Positions 61,249 to 64,000 of a stretch of DNA of 64,000 bases are shown piece after piece (position 1 is the stretch's first letter; every line of letters starts with the position of its first letter). A program made the position numbers and the translations under genes. Below the pieces are notes generated by a model that worked only from the letters and a program-made list of their open reading frames with translations, searched no databases and was not told where the DNA came from. This DNA is from Leptolinea sp964420995 (lineage in GTDB: Bacteria; Chloroflexota; Anaerolineae; Anaerolineales; Anaerolineaceae), in assembly GCA_964420995.1 (NCBI GenBank), contig CAYQUX010000001.1:124001-188000 (forward strand). The letters run 5' to 3'.

Positions 61249-64000
61249 GTGGATCAAATAAACAAGCCTGTTGATAAAAAAATGGAGAAACGCATCTACA
61301 TCAAATCTGAAAAAAATACGCAACCAGATGTCAGCGAATTGTCCCGGCTACTGGAAAATGCCAATGCCGAGTTGGAGAAACTCAAAGCGCAGATGGCGAG
61401 TCTGCAATTAAAAGAGACACAGCTTCAATTGATTTCTACCAATACACCAGACACCATATTATTCCAGGATAGGGATTTGATCTATACCTGGGTGATAAAT
61501 GCCACACCACTATTTACAATAGATCAGATAATTGGAAAAAGCGATTTCGAGGTTTTCCCGCAGACTGAAGCAAGAAGACTGATCGGGATTAAGAAGGAGC
61601 TTTTACGTGACGGTGGATCGCGTGTTGAGGAATTTCAACGCAAGGATGAGAACATTACCCGGTATTTCAGCCTTCTATTACAGGCATGGAAGAATGACCG
61701 GGGAGAAACCGTCGGAATTGCCACATATTCAAAAGAAATTTCCGGACAAAAGAAAGCGGAGAATGAATTAAAAGAACAATTAGATGGCGAAAAGCTGCTC
61801 GCAGAGATAACCGAGAAGTTCTTAACGGCAGATATTGCCCGAAGTGATGAACAAATTCCATCCGCCCTGGAAAAAATGGCCGGTTATCTGAAAGCTGATC
61901 TTGGATTTGTGCGTTTCGTTGATCTCGAATCCAGAACAATCCATCGCGGGTATGAATGGAAGAATCCGGATTTCGAGGTACGTGGAGTACCCGATCTTGG
62001 TCCATCCTTTGAGAAATTTGATTTGACACAAAAGCAGCTTTTAAATAATCAACCAATTTTTGTACCTGAAGTTTTCGCTATTCCAGACGAAGGTCGCCAT
62101 GAAAAGGAAGTACTGATGAAATTAGGTCTAAATTCATTGGTTATATTTCCGCTCTGGATGTTTGGAGAATTCAAAGGGTACATTGGTTTTGGTGCAAGAA
62201 AGGCGTATTCCTTCTGGTCAGAAAGAGAAAAAGGGTTGCTTGGTTTATTCCAGACAACCATTTGCAATGTTCTGGAAAGGTGTGAGCGTGAGAATAAGTT
62301 GGAGGAAAGCCAGGAACTGTATCAAAAACTTCTTGAATTATCTCCAAATGCCGTTTTTCTCATACAAAATAGAACATTACTTTACACCAACCCTTCTGGA
62401 GCACGATTGGCCGGTTACGAAGTTCCTGAAGAAATAAACGGGATGCCTGTTGAAGAAATTTTTCCCCCGGAAATTATTAAGGATTTCCTTCAACAATTTC
62501 CCCAACCCCAGAAAATGGACAAAGCTATTCATGGTGAGATACGTTTGCAGATTAAGGCGAATGGAATTTTATTCGTTGAGTTCAGTTCACTGGTATTCAA
62601 CATGAACGAGAAACCTGCATACCTGGTTATTGGTGTTGATATTACACATCGCAAGCGAATTGAACAGGAAATTGAAGAGAACCGAAAATATCTCAATGAA
62701 ATCCTGAATATTTCCCCCATGGCAATATTTGTTTTTGACAGGCAAAAGAATCAAATTTCTTACTTCAATCCAGCCGCCAACAGAATCCTGGGGCTTACAG
62801 ATCAGCAATTAACGACATATACAATCCCACAATTCATTTCCCATGTCCATCCAGACGATATTGAAAAAGCAGTAAAAATGTCCGAAAAACTTGGCCATTT
62901 GCCATCCGGCAAGGTACTTGAGGGCGAATACCGGTGGCGTTGTCCAGATGGTGAGGTACGCTGGCTGCACTCCTTCCAGGTTGTGATCGCCCATAATGCA
63001 ACCGGGACAGCCTGGCAAACGTTAAATATTGTTCAGGATCTCTCTGACATTAAGAAAGCCCTTCAAAAACTCAGGCAGAGTGAAGATAAATATTACCGGT
63101 TGGTGCAGGATGTACCAGGGATTGTGTATCAAACCAGATGTGACGAATCATTTACCATTACATTTCTCTCTGACTATTACACGAAACTCACACAAATTGA
63201 TAAAAATTCCCTGATTAATAATAAAACTTCCACATGGGTCGATCAAGTTCACCCGGATGACCGCGAAAAATTATTTGCAGAATTTCAAAAAGCCAATAAT
63301 GGATCCGCATCTTTTGAAATTGAATACCGTCTGCTTAAGGCTGATGGCTCCTACCTGTGGGTGACAGACAGCGGTCGAATTATTTATAACGAAGAAAACA
63401 AACCATTGATTATCAATGGCATTATGACTGATATCAGCACCCAGAAGCGTGATTTGGAGGCCATGAGACAGCTTTCACAGGATAATTTAAAGCTGTTGGC
63501 ACAGGCCAGGCGCGACGCTGAAGCCAAAACCCTTTTATTGAATGAAGTAAACCATCGGGTTAAAAACAACATTGCCTCAATCATCGGGTTGATCGAACTG
63601 GAAAGTCAACGGAAGATCCAATCCGACACAGACCTACAGGCAACTCTTGTCGATATCAAAACGCGGATAAGCGGATTGGCGACAGTTCATGATATCTTAT
63701 CCTCAAATCAATGGGCGCCGGTAAAACTTGACCTGTTCATCCGCAAAGTGATTGACAGTGCGGCGTCATCCTCCCCCATTGGGAGAAGAATTTCGGTCAA
63801 TATTATTTGCCCTGATCATAATATTTGGATCAATTCCAGACAGGGAACGGCTCTGGCATTAATTATTAATGAGCTAACCACAAACTCCATCCGGCACGCC
63901 TTTTCAGAACGCCATAAAGGGACGATCACGGTATCCATACAGCGTGAAACCCTGACCGGGAACCGCCTGCAGGTCAGTTTTGCCGACGATGGTCCTGGAT
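61249..64000 (+). CDS. Multi-PAS/GAF sensor histidine kinase (HisKA_2 type), 3' end missing
   Basis: The frame starts at GTG 61249 and runs off the right edge after 917 codons without a stop. AGGAGG lies five bases before the start. There is no transmembrane helix, so it is likely cytoplasmic. Order: coiled coil (about 29-61), PAS (about 61-167), GAF (about 181-348, with EFKGYIGFGARKAYSFWS), three further PAS domains (about 355-470, 478-598 and 608-728), then HisKA_2 with His in NEVNHRVKNNIAS (about 758-838). The ATPase N-box is INELTTNSIRHA and the G1 box DDGPG is at the cut. The trigger signal and partner regulator are not visible. Confidence 0.9.
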   Translation, partial: MDQINKPVDKKMEKRIYIKSEKNTQPDVSELSRLLENANAELEKLKAQMASLQLKETQLQLISTNTPDTILFQDRDLIYTWVINATPLFTIDQIIGKSDFEVFPQTEARRLIGIKKELLRDGGSRVEEFQRKDENITRYFSLLLQAWKNDRGETVGIATYSKEISGQKKAENELKEQLDGEKLLAEITEKFLTADIARSDEQIPSALEKMAGYLKADLGFVRFVDLESRTIHRGYEWKNPDFEVRGVPDLGPSFEKFDLTQKQLLNNQPIFVPEVFAIPDEGRHEKEVLMKLGLNSLVIFPLWMFGEFKGYIGFGARKAYSFWSEREKGLLGLFQTTICNVLERCERENKLEESQELYQKLLELSPNAVFLIQNRTLLYTNPSGARLAGYEVPEEINGMPVEEIFPPEIIKDFLQQFPQPQKMDKAIHGEIRLQIKANGILFVEFSSLVFNMNEKPAYLVIGVDITHRKRIEQEIEENRKYLNEILNISPMAIFVFDRQKNQISYFNPAANRILGLTDQQLTTYTIPQFISHVHPDDIEKAVKMSEKLGHLPSGKVLEGEYRWRCPDGEVRWLHSFQVVIAHNATGTAWQTLNIVQDLSDIKKALQKLRQSEDKYYRLVQDVPGIVYQTRCDESFTITFLSDYYTKLTQIDKNSLINNKTSTWVDQVHPDDREKLFAEFQKANNGSASFEIEYRLLKADGSYLWVTDSGRIIYNEENKPLIINGIMTDISTQKRDLEAMRQLSQDNLKLLAQARRDAEAKTLLLNEVNHRVKNNIASIIGLIELESQRKIQSDTDLQATLVDIKTRISGLATVHDILSSNQWAPVKLDLFIRKVIDSAASSSPIGRRISVNIICPDHNIWINSRQGTALALIINELTTNSIRHAFSERHKGTITVSIQRETLTGNRLQVSFADDGPG

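Noticed and set aside
1..64000. CRISPR arrays, insertion sequences, prophage or defence islands
   Set aside because: I saw no regularly spaced repeats, transposase or integrase frames, phage structural genes or known defence gene sets in the window.

Overview
The window reads as a chromosomal segment of a Gram-positive-like (monoderm-type) bacterium, most likely a member of the Chloroflexota near the class Anaerolineae. This is an inference from gene content, not a computed placement. Supporting signs are: a T-box leader on leuS; RNase Y; LytR-CpsA-Psr and YkuD wall enzymes; lipoproteins with Thr/Pro/Ser linkers; and many large membrane proteins without a close named family. Base composition is balanced and coding density is high. 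I see no prophage, insertion sequence, CRISPR array or ribosomal RNA.

Region 1 (1-16.4 kb) is core metabolism and housekeeping. It holds the 3' part of an M32 carboxypeptidase, a secreted protein, a YkuD L,D-transpeptidase, a cold-shock protein with a structured leader, a YdcF-like protein, a MalY/PatB-type lyase, an RNA-type methyltransferase and proC. An Rrf2-cydA-cydB operon for cytochrome bd oxidase runs leftward. prfA-prmC, an EamA transporter, a Sua5/YrdC enzyme and an LCP protein run rightward. A class II aldolase gene broken by three frameshifts closes the region.

Region 2 (16.4-29.8 kb) opens with two tandem alanine tRNAs behind a strong promoter. They run directly into a leucine T-box riboswitch and leuS. 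cydD and cydC (the exporter needed to assemble cytochrome bd) follow, then a VIT/von Willebrand A protein facing a transglutaminase-type membrane protein, a PAP2 phosphatase and a small YtxH-like protein.

Region 3 (29.8-48.1 kb) is a surface polysaccharide locus, almost all on the minus strand. It contains a membrane-anchored metallopeptidase, three O-antigen-ligase/polymerase-type proteins, a Wzz-like chain-length protein, an initiating sugar-phosphate transferase, a WecG/TagA glycosyltransferase, an epimerase, a DUF115 protein, a methyltransferase, a flippase, rfbA and rfbB.

Region 4 (48.1-54.3 kb) has a 460-base non-coding stretch with several strong hairpins, recX, rny, and a leftward group with a metallo-beta-lactamase fold hydrolase, an M24 aminopeptidase, a PfkB sugar kinase and two small membrane proteins.

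Region 5 (54.3-64 kb) is a second sugar-modification operon (membrane protein, GT2 glycosyltransferase, WbqC, methyltransferase, WecE-type aminotransferase), then a VTT-domain protein with uridine kinase, and a multi-PAS/GAF HisKA_2 sensor kinase cut off by the right edge. The rfbA/rfbB pair and the WecE-type aminotransferase together would give a dTDP-4-amino-4,6-dideoxysugar, so the two polysaccharide loci probably cooperate.

Two cross-cutting observations stand out. First, several genes have a -10 element exactly six bases before the start codon and no ribosome binding site, which suggests leaderless transcripts. Second, the tRNA-Ala pair appears to be co-transcribed with the leucine T-box and leuS.
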